The notes: generated by a model from the sequence alone, not told the origin. Numbered from the stretch's first letter, positions 33,001 through 41,864 are shown. The stretch: 64,000 bases of DNA from CACIAM-69d sp001698445 (GCF_043235035.1 NZ_JAZAQF010000069.1:62001-126000); one strand, 5' to 3'. Numbers and translations are program-made.

Positions 33001-33723
33001 TTTCAAGACATCACCGAACGCCAAAAAACCGCCACCATTCTGGCCAACTATTCCCGATCGCTGGAAGCGGAAGTGGCTAATCGCACCGCAGCCCTGATTG
33101 AGGCGAATCGTCAGCTCGAAATCCAAATTTTGGAGCGGCAACGGGCTGAACAGGCACTCCAGCGGGCCAACCAAGAACTGACCCGCTTGGCCCAACTGGA
33201 TGGGCTAACCCAAGTGGCCAATCGACGTGGGTTCGATGAACACCTGGCCCGGGAGTGGGCCCGCTTGGCGCGATCGGGCCGTCCCCTGAGTCTGTTGTTG
33301 TTGGATGTGGACTGCTTCAAGGCCTACAACGATTGCTATGGTCATCCCTCCGGCGATGACTGCCTGATTCAAGTGGCGCGAGTGTTGGCAGACATGATTT
33401 GCCGGCCGGCGGATCTGGTGGCTCGCTACGGGGGAGAGGAGTTTGCCATTATCTTGCCGGAGACTCCCTTGGAAGGGGCGATCGCCATTGCCCACCAAGT
33501 CCGCACCCGGATCCGTGGTCGTCAACTGCCCCATGAGCGATCGATTGTGGCCCCCTTTGTGACGGTCAGCATAGGCGTGTCTTGCCTCGTGCCCAGCAGT
33601 GACTGCAAACCCGCTACCCTGATTGCCATGGCCGATTCAGCGCTCTACTGCGCCAAGCAGGCCGGGCGCGATCGCTATTGTGTGCGAGCCAATCACCCCT
33701 CGATCGGGCAAGCAGCGGTCTAG
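30007..33723 (+). CDS. Cache-HAMP-degenerate histidine kinase-REC-PAS-GGDEF diguanylate cyclase
   Basis: A 1238-residue membrane sensor. Order: membrane segment (~9-34), extracellular Cache-like sensor to ~345, second segment (~350-370), HAMP, HisKA with His451 (TSHALRSPLAG), ATPase-like region (~540-690), REC (~739-860; LLLLDLRMPD), PAS, coiled coil, GGDEF (~1065-1230). The GGEEF motif (~1142) and inhibitory RxxD (RPADLVARYGGEEF) are intact, so c-di-GMP synthesis with product inhibition is likely. The ATPase-like region lacks key motifs: the N-box reads LLNLLDYAIQQ, and the G boxes read LDRGPEPA and GGLSLTI. Autokinase activity is therefore doubtful. Linkers hold expanded repeats (HHSENHSENS; NLDPNLDPSLDPSLN). 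Confidence 0.92.
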   Translation: MIQQLRRLPLPIVLVVPFMAQILVIVSLVGYLSYAGGKSSIVGVLAQMQRDTADRADDLLQEVLRGLQDANQRNANNLRPIAGQRTQQTNTMPQGVQLDRYLWNQVITSDDVDLVGFATATGEFTGVERNHQGKLRISSTTDNGRLCRYLVNHRGDRQAQVDCLPDVPHPDLRQQPWYRMAVGTGEPTWSIIDPPFQKTTTYLSVIQPLWGDRGHPLGVLMAGLRLSHLGQRLATMQAGKPGQLLILERSGHLIAASTGEKPAVLSLSGGGRQRLTATRSENPVTAEAARAAVRLIQGQQPLQDRQTTITVSEEQYAVFLRPFNDASGLDWWLVVVTPHQVYSSPLEHNLWLILGLCGGAMVLAGFTGWGLAHWVTRPLMEVHEAAQALASGQWQRRVTGDDRPDRLGELARAFNFMANCVEGAFIQLTAQNQELRRIDRLKDEFLASTSHALRSPLAGMIAIVESLLRGTGGPLTSLQKTNLELLLTSNQRLQNLVNDLLDVARLRYGDVRLDPQAIDLRSAVQVAITMLQPLADRRHLTLVMQIPDQLPPVMADPDRLQQILLNLLDYAIQQAAGQQILITAEFLSEQDMVRVSTLDRGPEPAIGSWGQESALAQGGVVLPMVADPLPPLVLEPAQLDSIGGLSLTITKRLVELHGGTLALGDSCGHGRGHHSENHSENSPGDYTTAAAPGLWERISFTIPIAWTREPPTLQIAPSDHWAAPQPQPPTTTDPDLLPSHILVVDDDPLILQGLANWLALEPGFRVSVALSGRSALAQIQQGPVPDLLLLDLRMPDLTGYEVIAQLRQTWSPQTLPIVLLSERACPQEIVAGLAAGANDHLTKPVTAGELIARTRAHLQVRQLQLQQQRVAAEHERKIALFLDALPVGVAVYQAGGDLLYLNSLGRQLLNLDPNLDPSLDPSLNSAAPLSVSLADRLYRAGTDQPIELAQIPVQLGATGQAAVTETIELDRGSRRIPFEMRAVPITDEAGQVAYAVVTFQDITERQKTATILANYSRSLEAEVANRTAALIEANRQLEIQILERQRAEQALQRANQELTRLAQLDGLTQVANRRGFDEHLAREWARLARSGRPLSLLLLDVDCFKAYNDCYGHPSGDDCLIQVARVLADMICRPADLVARYGGEEFAIILPETPLEGAIAIAHQVRTRIRGRQLPHERSIVAPFVTVSIGVSCLVPSSDCKPATLIAMADSALYCAKQAGRDRYCVRANHPSIGQAAV

Positions 33724-33732
33724 CCACGGCGG

Positions 33733-33776
33733 AAATTGGAAATTTTTGGAAATTTTTGGAAACTTTTGGAAATTTG
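33733..33776. repeat. Short AT-rich tandem repeat
   Basis: TTGGAAATTTT-like units of 11 bp recur about four times just after the stop of the GGDEF gene and before sixA. It looks like a microsatellite and does not form a stable hairpin. Confidence 0.75.
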
Positions 33777-33832
33777 ATGAGAACCCCGGAGTTGGCTAAC
33801 CTGGTTTGGCTACCGGTTTGGCTAAAACTTTC

Positions 33833-34399
33833 ATGTCTTCCGTGATTTCTGCCATTGAGCTATATCTAATTCGCCATGGCATTGCCGCCGAACGCGGCAC
33901 TTATGTTAACGATGACGATCGCCCCCTCACCCCTGTGGGCCAAACCAAAACCCGTGCCATGGCCGATCGGCTGCGGGAACAGAAACTGTTCTTTGACACC
34001 CTGGTCACCAGTCCCCTCGTGCGGGCCCGGGAAACCGCCGCCATCCTGCAAGGAGTGGGTTTGGCTGCCCAAGTGGAGATTTGGCCCGAACTGACACCCG
34101 ATCGGGCGATCGACCCCTGGTTAGAGCGCTACGATCAGTGGCGAACTCAGCACCTGGCCCAAGCCGCCTTTCCCGCCAAGCCCTCTCCCCGGCTGCGGCT
34201 GGCCCTGGTGGGCCACGAACCCACCCTCAGCCAGTGGGCCAACCAACTGATCTGGGGCGATGGAAACCCGATCAATGACGCACGGGACACAATCGTGCTG
34301 AAAAAAGCAGGTATTATTGGTTTGATTTTGCCCCCCATGGGTTCTCCTCTTGGTTGCAGCCAGCTCTTTTGGCTGACCCCTCCCCGATTATTCCTATAG
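33833..34399 (+). CDS. sixA: Phosphohistidine phosphatase SixA
   Basis: A 188-residue histidine phosphatase of the SixA group. The catalytic motif ELYLIRHGIAAERG lies near residues 9-22, DDRPLTPVGQTKTRAMADRL and TSPLVRARETAAIL follow, and LVGHEPTLSQWANQL carries the second active-site histidine. SixA removes phosphate from HPt histidines in phosphorelays, which would fit the many hybrid kinases in the window; that link is inferred. The start is ATG 33833. It ends 17 bp before gltA, so the two may be co-transcribed. Confidence 0.93.
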   Translation: MSSVISAIELYLIRHGIAAERGTYVNDDDRPLTPVGQTKTRAMADRLREQKLFFDTLVTSPLVRARETAAILQGVGLAAQVEIWPELTPDRAIDPWLERYDQWRTQHLAQAAFPAKPSPRLRLALVGHEPTLSQWANQLIWGDGNPINDARDTIVLKKAGIIGLILPPMGSPLGCSQLFWLTPPRLFL

Positions 34400-34416
34400 T
34401 TTTCTGCCCTTGCCCT

Positions 34417-35649
34417 ATGGCTACACCAGCGACTTCCGATCGCGTCAACGAAAGCACTGGCGACTCAGCCAAAACGGCTGCCCCTGCCTGTGAATTCCGG
34501 CCGGGTCTCGAAGGTGTTCCCGCAACCCAATCGGCCATCAGTTATGTGGATGGCAAAAACGGCATTTTGGAATATCGAGGGATGGCGATCGAGGAGTTGG
34601 CGCGGCATAGCACCTTCCTGGAAACCACCTTTCTGTTGATTTGGGGCTGTTTGCCCACCCGGGAGGAGTTGGAAGAATTTGAGCATGACATTCGCTATCA
34701 CCGGCGGGTGAAGTTCCGGATTCGGGACATGATGAAATGCTTCCCGGAAAGCGGTCACCCGATGGATGCACTGCAAGCTTCAGCGGCGGCCCTGGGGCTG
34801 TTTTATTCGCGGCGGGCCCTGCCCAACCCGGCTTATATTCGTCAAGCGGCTATTCGGTTGCTGGCCAAGATTCCAACGATGGTGGCGGCCTTCCAATCGA
34901 TCCGCAAGGGCAATGACCCCATTCAACCCCGGGATGATTTGGGCTATGCGGCCAACTTCCTGTACATGCTCAATGAGCGCGAGCCAGATCCCCTGGCGGC
35001 CCGGGTGTTTGACACCTGCTTGATCCTCCATGCGGAGCATACGATCAATGCATCTACCTTCTCGGCCATGGTGACCGCTTCCACCATGACCGACCCTTAC
35101 GCGGTGGTGGCTTCGGCGGTGGGCACATTGGCGGGGCCGCTCCACGGCGGGGCTAATGAGGAAGTGATCGATATGCTGGAGGCGATCGGCTCGATCGAGA
35201 ATGTGGTTCCCTACATCGATCGGTGCATCGCGGAAAAGCAAAAAATCATGGGCTTTGGCCACCGGGTTTATAAGGTCAAAGACCCAAGGGCTACGGTGCT
35301 GCAAAGCCTCGCAGAAGAACTATTTGACAACTTGGGCCGCGACCAATATTACGACTTGGCCTTGGAAGTGGAGCGCGTCGTGTCCGATCGCCTGGGTCAC
35401 AAGGGCATTTACCCCAACGTGGACTTCTACTCGGGCTTGGTTTATCGTCGCCTGGGCATTCCGACGGATCTGTTCACGCCGGTTTTTGCGATCGCCCGCG
35501 TGGCTGGTTGGTTAGCCCACTGGCGCGAACAACTGTCCACCAATCGCATCTTCCGACCCACCCAAATCTACACGGGTGAACATGAGGCATCGTACCAGCC
35601 GATCGAGCAGCGCCAATCTCTCGTGCGGTTTGATACGCTCGCCAACTAG
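34417..35649 (+). CDS. gltA: Citrate synthase
   Basis: A 410-residue enzyme that condenses acetyl-CoA and oxaloacetate to citrate. Family motifs are GILEYRGMAIEELARHSTFLE, HAEHTINASTFSAM (first His), GPLHGGANEEV (second His), MGFGHRVYKVKDPRA and YPNVDFYSGLVYRRLGIP (catalytic Asp). The N-terminus has a short Thr/Ser/Ala-rich extension. ATG 34417 is chosen because the longer frame overlaps sixA. The 2-methylcitrate form cannot be excluded by eye, but no prp genes are near. Confidence 0.95.
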   Translation: MATPATSDRVNESTGDSAKTAAPACEFRPGLEGVPATQSAISYVDGKNGILEYRGMAIEELARHSTFLETTFLLIWGCLPTREELEEFEHDIRYHRRVKFRIRDMMKCFPESGHPMDALQASAAALGLFYSRRALPNPAYIRQAAIRLLAKIPTMVAAFQSIRKGNDPIQPRDDLGYAANFLYMLNEREPDPLAARVFDTCLILHAEHTINASTFSAMVTASTMTDPYAVVASAVGTLAGPLHGGANEEVIDMLEAIGSIENVVPYIDRCIAEKQKIMGFGHRVYKVKDPRATVLQSLAEELFDNLGRDQYYDLALEVERVVSDRLGHKGIYPNVDFYSGLVYRRLGIPTDLFTPVFAIARVAGWLAHWREQLSTNRIFRPTQIYTGEHEASYQPIEQRQSLVRFDTLAN

Positions 35650-35672
35650 TGCTGTCCTAGGCGCTGCCGTTC

Positions 35673-36635
35673 ATGGACTTAATGCGATCGCTCCCCTTGG
35701 GGCTGTACCTTGAACAACCGGTAACTTGGCTCCATCGCCTGGATTCTCGGGTGAAGCTGGGTTGGCTGCTGGCTTTCCTGCTGATGCCCGTTTTGGCCAG
35801 CGGGGTGGCCCGGTTGGGGTTAGTGGCCCTGTTGGTGCTGTTGACCGTGGGGGCCGGAATTCCCTGGCGAGTTTGGCGACAGCAGTTGGTTTGGTTGTTG
35901 CTGGTGGGCTTTTTTGCCACCTTGCTCACGGCCTTGTCTCCCGATGGCTATGGCCTGAAATATCAACCCCGATCGCCTGCGGACTTGAATTGGTCAAGTT
36001 TGAATTCGTCAAATGCTCAAGACCCGGCTAGCGGTTCAGCCCCAGTGGGCCAGGCAATCGCCTCTGAATCCTTGGTCTTGCCCCAACCAACCCAATATCG
36101 ATACTGGCTGGTGCAACAGGGCTGGTTGAAGGTGTCCCGGCGATCGCTGGGCTTGGGCGTACGGGTTGGCACTTTGGTCTTTATTCTGATTTACAGCACC
36201 ACGCTGTTTTTGCTGACCACGGCTCCCGAGGAAATTGCAGCCGGTTTGGAAAGTTTGATGGCTCCTTTGGGACGCTTAGGCCTGCCCGTGGCAGAAGTGA
36301 CCTTGACGTTGACCCTCTCCCTGCGGTTCATTCCGCTGGTGTTGGAAGAGGTGCAAAATTTGGTGCGATCGATTCGCACCCGCGCCATCAACTGGCGGCG
36401 GCTGGGCTGGCGTGGCACGGTCAAAATTTGGCTGATTTTGGCAGAACGCTTGCTGGAAAATCTGCTAATGCGGGCGGAACAGATGGCCACCGCCATGCAA
36501 GTACGTGGGTTCACCACTCCCGATCGTCATTCTTTGCCCCTGTCTGTGCCTCGGCTGCGGGCCCGGGATGGGGTGGCGATTGGGGTGCTGTTGTTGGTCG
36601 CTGGGGCGCGGCTCTGGTGGGGGTGGCAACCTTAA
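35673..36635 (+). CDS. Energy-coupling factor transporter transmembrane protein (EcfT/CbiQ family)
   Basis: A 320-residue membrane protein of the CbiQ/EcfT family, the scaffold that joins ABC ATPases to a substrate-binding S component. It begins LPLGLYLEQPVTWLHRLDSRVKL, typical of EcfT, has about five or six hydrophobic segments, and carries the coupling-helix region with SIRTRAINWRR and EQMATAMQVRGF (the A-R-G-like motifs). The loop at ~100-150 is longer than usual and Ser/Asn/Pro-rich. No ATPase or S component gene is adjacent; cyanobacteria often encode them apart. The transported substrate is unknown. Confidence 0.85.
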   Translation: MDLMRSLPLGLYLEQPVTWLHRLDSRVKLGWLLAFLLMPVLASGVARLGLVALLVLLTVGAGIPWRVWRQQLVWLLLVGFFATLLTALSPDGYGLKYQPRSPADLNWSSLNSSNAQDPASGSAPVGQAIASESLVLPQPTQYRYWLVQQGWLKVSRRSLGLGVRVGTLVFILIYSTTLFLLTTAPEEIAAGLESLMAPLGRLGLPVAEVTLTLTLSLRFIPLVLEEVQNLVRSIRTRAINWRRLGWRGTVKIWLILAERLLENLLMRAEQMATAMQVRGFTTPDRHSLPLSVPRLRARDGVAIGVLLLVAGARLWWGWQP

Positions 36636-36805
36636 AATCAGGAAGCAAAATCAGGGAGCGGCCCATCATTAATCCCATTATCAAAACGTCAGATTAGCGT
36701 TTTGTGGATTGCACTCCAGAAAAAATTGCACTCCAGAAAATTGTATGCGTTACTGAGAAAGCCACCCTTTTTTGGGACGCTTGCGAAACGGCCCGAGCAG
36801 CGACT

Positions 36806-38851
36806 ATGGATTTAACGCCCCCTTGCCCTGATTCTGACCAAGACTGGACGACGGTTAATTTTCCGGGAGCACTGTCTTTGGAAGCATTGGTCGAGGATGG
36901 AGCGGATGACGGAGCGGACTCGGCCATGGATCACCTGGCTGATCAGGGCGATCGTATGGAAGCGGGGGTGAATCCGAGTTCGGAGATGGTCGCCCCCCCA
37001 ATCACCCATCCGACCAGCACCAACCCAGCAGCAACGGGACCGGCGCGATCGGGCACGGATGTTTTGCAACCCTATTGGTCAGGTAATCGGCCAGCCCGAT
37101 CGCCTGCGGAGTTACCATTCCAGCGCGAGGAACCCAACCACGGCGGCTCTCGGTTGAGGGGTTCTCGGCTTAATGATGCCGCCTTGAGTGGTTCCCGATT
37201 GGGTGACTCCCGACTCAGGGGCGATCGATCCTCAGGCGGGTTGCCCGCCGGGCCCACGGATGTGGCCCAATTGGTAGCAGTGGCGGAGACCCTGAATCAA
37301 GAAAACGAGCAATTGCGGCAACAGGTGGCCCGGTTGGAAACGGCGGTGGCGGAATGCCGGGCCACGCTGGATTTGCAACAAATGCGGGCCCAAACCCAAC
37401 AGGCCCTCTACGACGCGCGATCGCGAGATTTTGAGAGCACCAAACAGGAAGCGACGCGCTTGGCTGAAGCCTTGGCAGCGGCCCAAACCCAGTTGGCCCA
37501 ACAGGATCAGGAACGGGCGGAATGGGTGCAGCAGGAAGCCTGCGATCGGGGACGCATTGCCCAACTGGAACGGGCCTGCGCATTGCTGCAAGAACAGTGC
37601 TTGAAGCAAGCCGATGAGCTGATGCAACTGCAAGGGCGGCAACAGGACTTGCAGGAGCGACTCAAGCGCCAACAACGGCAAACCCTGCAACTGCGAACCG
37701 CCTTGGAACAATGCCTGGAGCAGGAATATGGGCGATCGGTGTTGCCGCCCCTGAACGAAACGGAACCCCGATCGCTGGCGCATCCAGCGGCCCTGACGCA
37801 ATCTGAGCCGTCCTCCGGTGACTTGACGGATGATCAATGTGACTTGACTGATCATCAAGAGGATCAATGGGTTGATCAAGACTGGGTTGATGGGGATTGG
37901 GCTGATGGGGATTGGGCGGCAACGGCAACCCTGCCCCAAGCACCGGAGCCACCTGTGGAGCGGCCGGCTGACCCGATCGATGCCATTCGGACTGAAGAAA
38001 TTTTGGCCTTGCTGAATTGGGACTTAGAGCAAACCGCACCGAATTTGTCCTATCAAATCCGGCAGCGAGCGCAATTGGCGGCGATCGATCCAGTAACAGC
38101 CGATCGCGCACTCGCCAATCAGGCACAAGACATTACGCCCAAGGCTTTACCCCCGATCGAGGCCGATGGGGCGGCCTCCGAGTGGGAATCCCTGCCGGAC
38201 GCGGTTGCAACCGATGGCCTCGCGGGTCTGGATCGTGATGGCCTCGATGATCTAGCGGATGCCCTGTGGTTGAGTGATTGGCCCCGTCCCCTCAGTCCTA
38301 CGGAGCAAAGTGACGTGTTGGCCCGGTTGATGGCCTTGGCGGAAACAGAGCAAGCAGATCTGCCCAGCCCAGTTTCCCCCATGCCGGCCCCCGCTCCGAG
38401 GCGATCAATCCAACTACCCTTGACCGAATCGCACCACAGTAGCTCGCCACCGTCACTAGCGGATTCAATGGCGATTTCAGCGGCGATCGAAGCCGAATCG
38501 GCCCAGCTCGATCGCCCGGCCCGCCCTTCGATTAACTTGTACCCCATTGACTCCCATTCGCCGGACTTCGATCCGCTGTCGGAGCCTGATCGACCGGATC
38601 GGAGCGATCGATCTCGGCAACCGGATCCGATTGAACCCATTGACCCCATTGATCTTGAACCCATTGATGGAGAAGATTTAGCGACACCTTTGGCGGAAGT
38701 GCTGTCCTTAGAGGCGGAGTTGATGGATTGGCCGGCGCGATCGACTCCAGTGGCGACCTCAGAACCGTTGCCCCAATGGCCCGCGCCCACCTTGGCCAAG
38801 CCTCGCAAGCGGCGCGATTCGCTGGCCGCCGTTGAGCTGCCCAAGTTCTAG
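36806..38851 (+). CDS. Coiled-coil protein of unknown function
   Basis: A 681-residue, very acidic protein. Residues ~1-150 are disordered and repetitive (SRLRGSRLNDAALSGSRLGD). A long coiled coil (~160-310) starts at NQENEQLRQQVARLETAV and ends at LKRQQRQTLQLRTALEQCLE, a segment I associate with a cyanobacterial family of unknown role. A disordered region follows, with tandem expansions (VDQDWVDGDWADGDWA), and the basic end is KPRKRRDSLAAVELPKF. No membrane segment or enzyme motif is seen. ATG 36806 gives a sensible start; the frame extends 34 codons upstream. A scaffold role is a guess. Confidence 0.68.
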   Translation: MDLTPPCPDSDQDWTTVNFPGALSLEALVEDGADDGADSAMDHLADQGDRMEAGVNPSSEMVAPPITHPTSTNPAATGPARSGTDVLQPYWSGNRPARSPAELPFQREEPNHGGSRLRGSRLNDAALSGSRLGDSRLRGDRSSGGLPAGPTDVAQLVAVAETLNQENEQLRQQVARLETAVAECRATLDLQQMRAQTQQALYDARSRDFESTKQEATRLAEALAAAQTQLAQQDQERAEWVQQEACDRGRIAQLERACALLQEQCLKQADELMQLQGRQQDLQERLKRQQRQTLQLRTALEQCLEQEYGRSVLPPLNETEPRSLAHPAALTQSEPSSGDLTDDQCDLTDHQEDQWVDQDWVDGDWADGDWAATATLPQAPEPPVERPADPIDAIRTEEILALLNWDLEQTAPNLSYQIRQRAQLAAIDPVTADRALANQAQDITPKALPPIEADGAASEWESLPDAVATDGLAGLDRDGLDDLADALWLSDWPRPLSPTEQSDVLARLMALAETEQADLPSPVSPMPAPAPRRSIQLPLTESHHSSSPPSLADSMAISAAIEAESAQLDRPARPSINLYPIDSHSPDFDPLSEPDRPDRSDRSRQPDPIEPIDPIDLEPIDGEDLATPLAEVLSLEAELMDWPARSTPVATSEPLPQWPAPTLAKPRKRRDSLAAVELPKF

Positions 38852-38923
38852 GCAATAGTCCTAGGGCGCTCGGTGATAGTCCTAGGCGATTCCACTCCTT
38901 GAGGTGCAGGGGGAACAGCAAGG

Positions 38924-39967
38924 ATGGCGGAACCCTGGAGTGATCAACATGCCCGTTTTCATCAGACCCTGCGATCGCGCGGCTTACTCCCGATCGGAAC
39001 CAGGGTGCTGGTGGCGGTTTCCGGCGGCCAAGATTCGATCGGCCTGTTGCGGTTGTTGGTAGATTTACGCCGCCTTTGGCATTGGGAATTGGTGGTGGGG
39101 CACTGCAACCACGGTTGGCGCTCCGATGCGGCCGCCAATGGGGACTTCGTGATTCAATTAGCCAACGATTGGGGGTTGCCCGCTGCCCTGGCCACTTGGG
39201 ACGCACCCCAAGCCAACGAGGCAGCCGCCCGTGCCTGGCGGTACGATGCCTTGAGCAGCTTGGCCCAACAGCACCGTTGCAGCACGATCGTGACGGGACA
39301 CACGGCCAGCGATCGGGCAGAAACCTTGTTGCATCACCTGATTCGCGGCAGTGGGAGCGATGGCTTGGGGTCTTTGGATTGGCAACGATCGCTCGGGTCG
39401 CTGCAATTGGTGCGTCCGCTGCTGGATTGGACTAGGGCAGAAACGGCAGAATTTTGCCAAACTTGGCAGTTACCCCGCTGGGAAGACAGCACCAATCAGG
39501 ATCAGCGTTATTTTCGGAACCGGTTGCGATCGCAGGTATTGCCCCTGTTGCGAGCAGCGTTTAACCCCCAGGTGGAACGCCACTTGGCCCAAACGGCGGA
39601 ACTATTGGCGGATGAGACTCAATGGTTAGAACAGCTCACCGCCCAATGGCTGGAGACCCATGGGCACGATCGCGCTGGGCCAGGTCGGGACAATGGGGGC
39701 GATCGGCTCGATCGCGCTCAACTGCAACGGGAGCCGATCGCCCTTCAGCGGCGGGTGTTGCGTCGTTGGTTAACCCAACAAACCGCCCGATCGCCCACCT
39801 ACGCCCAAGTGGCGGCGGTGTTGGCTTTGGTGAACGCTCCCCAGGGCAGCCAAACCCGTTCCCTGCCTCAGGGGGCTGTGGTGCGGGTGCTTGATCGTTG
39901 GCTGATTTGGTTGCCGGCCGAGTCTTCCAGCGGCCAAACTGAGCAGGGCGATCGGCCACTGGGCTGA
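38924..39967 (+). CDS. tilS: tRNA(Ile)-lysidine synthase
   Basis: A 347-residue enzyme that attaches lysine to C34 of tRNA-Ile(CAU) so that it reads AUA. The PP-loop ATP-binding motif SGGQDS (residues ~34-39) follows the strand RVLVAVSGG; HCNHGWR, TGHTASDRAETLLHHLIRGSG and LVRPLLDWTRAETAEFC are typical TilS segments, and DSTNQDQRYFRNRLR is the signature near residue 190. The C-terminal domain is short, as in cyanobacteria. ATG 38924 follows a purine-rich AAGG. It stands alone between two unrelated genes. Confidence 0.95.
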   Translation: MAEPWSDQHARFHQTLRSRGLLPIGTRVLVAVSGGQDSIGLLRLLVDLRRLWHWELVVGHCNHGWRSDAAANGDFVIQLANDWGLPAALATWDAPQANEAAARAWRYDALSSLAQQHRCSTIVTGHTASDRAETLLHHLIRGSGSDGLGSLDWQRSLGSLQLVRPLLDWTRAETAEFCQTWQLPRWEDSTNQDQRYFRNRLRSQVLPLLRAAFNPQVERHLAQTAELLADETQWLEQLTAQWLETHGHDRAGPGRDNGGDRLDRAQLQREPIALQRRVLRRWLTQQTARSPTYAQVAAVLALVNAPQGSQTRSLPQGAVVRVLDRWLIWLPAESSSGQTEQGDRPLG

Positions 39968-40247
39968 CCCTGCGCTGATCAGTTGATCAAAGAAGCAATC
40001 TTGATCAAAGGAGCGATCGAGGAACCGGTCAAAAACCAAGCGAGAGCCGATCAACAACCAAGCGAGATCCGATCGAGGCCTGGGGGCAATTCTTCCTGAA
40101 TCCATTTGCCGTCCCCCGATCGCTCGCCGTCTTCGCCAACGAATGCTAAAAACGAAGGGACGCAAGAGCATCTTGCCTCCAAACGACCTCGCCAAGAACG
40201 AATTTCCACCCGAATTTCAGCCAGCATTTCAACAATATTTCCCTGCC

Positions 40248-41417
40248 ATGTCCGCGATCGAATCCCACTTCCGCAATCGTTCCCTGGCCGCTACTGCCGT
40301 TTCCGCCGTCGGCCGCTGGGGGTTAGCTGGCTCGATCGCCGCCCTGGCCATGGGATTTGCCACTCCCGCCCAGGCCAGCGACTTTAACCAAACCACCTTC
40401 AACCGGCGCAACTTGGTGCAAAGCAACCAATGCCCCAGTTGCAACCTTCAGGGCAATGATTTGAATGGGTTGGATCTGCGAGGGGCCAACCTGCGAGGGG
40501 CCAACCTGCGCGAAACGCTGATTATTCGGGCCAACTTGCGGGGAGCCGACCTGAGCGGCGCGGATCTGCGGGGCGCTTACCTGTGGGGTACAGATTTAAC
40601 CGGAGCACGCCTCGATGGGGCGAACCTTTGCGGGGCGATCGTTCCCAGTGGTGCGCGATCGAACGTGGGCTGTGTGGACTTTTCCAGCTCTGATTTTCGG
40701 CCCTCGCCCCCAACGGCCAGTGGCCCGCAAGTGCTGTCTTTGAACGCGGCCGGGACGGCCGGCCTGGCCACCGGCACGGTCACGAGCGATCGCAGTGATG
40801 TGTGGTTGGTGAATGGGCGGCCCGGGCGAATGCAGGTGTTGATTTCCTCCCGCAATAGCAATGCACGCTTTGATGTGTTGGGGCCCGATGGGTCTCGGTT
40901 GGCCACCAATACAGGCGAAGCATTCATTGAAATTCCCAGCGAAGGCCAATACCAAGTGGTGGTCAGCAGTTTGCGCGGCCCGGAAACCTATGAACTGTCG
41001 GTGGAACTGTCCCCGATCGAGCAGCGGCCCCAATCCACCAACCGCGACGAGAGCAATCCTTGGGAGCGCGAGGTGGTGACTCGTCCTTTCCAGGCGGGCC
41101 CCGCCCTGGCCGGTCGCTCCAACACCTACGCCCTGTCGATCGACCCCCTCAGCCGCTACGGTACGGCCCAAGGAGAGGTGACCAGTGGCGAGCAAGATAT
41201 CTGGCAGGTGGATTTACCGGCCGGGTCGGTTGAGGTACGGCTTGATTCTTACAATGGTCGCGCCAGGTTCGATTTAACCAATGATGACGGCCGCGTCCTG
41301 GCCCGCCAGGTCAGCAAAACACGCTTCCGGGCCCTGGAGGATGCTCGCTATGACATTTCCGTGGGCACGATGGGTGGCTTCACCAATTACCGACTCTGGG
41401 TCAGCTTCGATCAATAA
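40248..41417 (+). CDS. Secreted pentapeptide-repeat protein with PPC-like domains
   Basis: A 389-residue exported protein. The signal peptide (LAGSIAALAMGFATPAQAS) is followed by pentapeptide repeats of A(D/N)LxG type (LDLRGANLRGANLRETL, ADLSGADLRGAYLWGTDL; about residues 65-130), a cysteine pair (QCPSCNLQGN) and two similar beta-rich domains (SDVWLVNGRPGRMQVLISS and QDIWQVDLPAGSVEVRLDS), which resemble bacterial pre-peptidase C-terminal domains. The pentapeptide part should form a right-handed quadrilateral beta helix. Function is unknown; a surface or periplasmic binding role fits. ATG 40248 is preferred, although the frame is open from 40143. Confidence 0.82.
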   Translation: MSAIESHFRNRSLAATAVSAVGRWGLAGSIAALAMGFATPAQASDFNQTTFNRRNLVQSNQCPSCNLQGNDLNGLDLRGANLRGANLRETLIIRANLRGADLSGADLRGAYLWGTDLTGARLDGANLCGAIVPSGARSNVGCVDFSSSDFRPSPPTASGPQVLSLNAAGTAGLATGTVTSDRSDVWLVNGRPGRMQVLISSRNSNARFDVLGPDGSRLATNTGEAFIEIPSEGQYQVVVSSLRGPETYELSVELSPIEQRPQSTNRDESNPWEREVVTRPFQAGPALAGRSNTYALSIDPLSRYGTAQGEVTSGEQDIWQVDLPAGSVEVRLDSYNGRARFDLTNDDGRVLARQVSKTRFRALEDARYDISVGTMGGFTNYRLWVSFDQ

Positions 41418-41864
41418 CTTGATCAATCAGCTCCACCAGATCCACAGGAAAATCCATAGGTGCAAGATGCACAAATTGGCTCATTGAGGCACATTGAAAG
41501 AGGCACGTTGACAGGCTGTTAACAGGATTCAGTTTCAGTTATCGATATTCGGTTCGGTATCGATATCGATCGATAGTGCTTGTCGGTATTGATCATTCGG
41601 TATTGATCATCGGGACTAATCATCGTGACCGATCGCCACTGATCAGCAACACCACTGATCAGCAACGCCACTGATCAGCAACGCCACTGATCAGCAACAC
41701 CACTGATCAGCAACACCACTGATCAGCAACGCAGTTGTTTCCTCAGGGCCCAAATTCCCCGTGAGGCTGGGAAAACTATACAAAACAAGCTCTAATTGCC
41801 CGAAGTAATTGCCCGAAGTAATTGCTACCCGCCACTACAGCCCTGAATTGTTAAACAATTGCCC
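41418..41864. other. Repeat-rich gap before the signalling cassette
   Basis: No gene is supported. The region holds GATCATTCGGTATTGATCAT-like words (41590-41615), the 16-bp array listed separately and a duplicated AATTGCCCGAAGT (about 41795-41822). The promoter for the three downstream signalling genes should be near 41740-41860. Confidence 0.5.
41637..41732. repeat. 16-bp tandem repeat, six copies
   Basis: The unit CACTGATCAGCAAC(A/G)C is repeated six times without gaps; only the 15th base alternates. Each unit contains the palindrome TGATCA, giving regularly spaced TGATCA sites, about 1.5 helical turns apart, upstream of the MHYT hybrid-kinase gene. It may be a neutral minisatellite or a cluster of protein-binding sites. 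Confidence 0.95.

Noticed and set aside
41637..41732. CRISPR array or origin iterons
   Set aside because: The 16-bp units have no spacers; no dnaA gene, DnaA boxes or rep gene is near.
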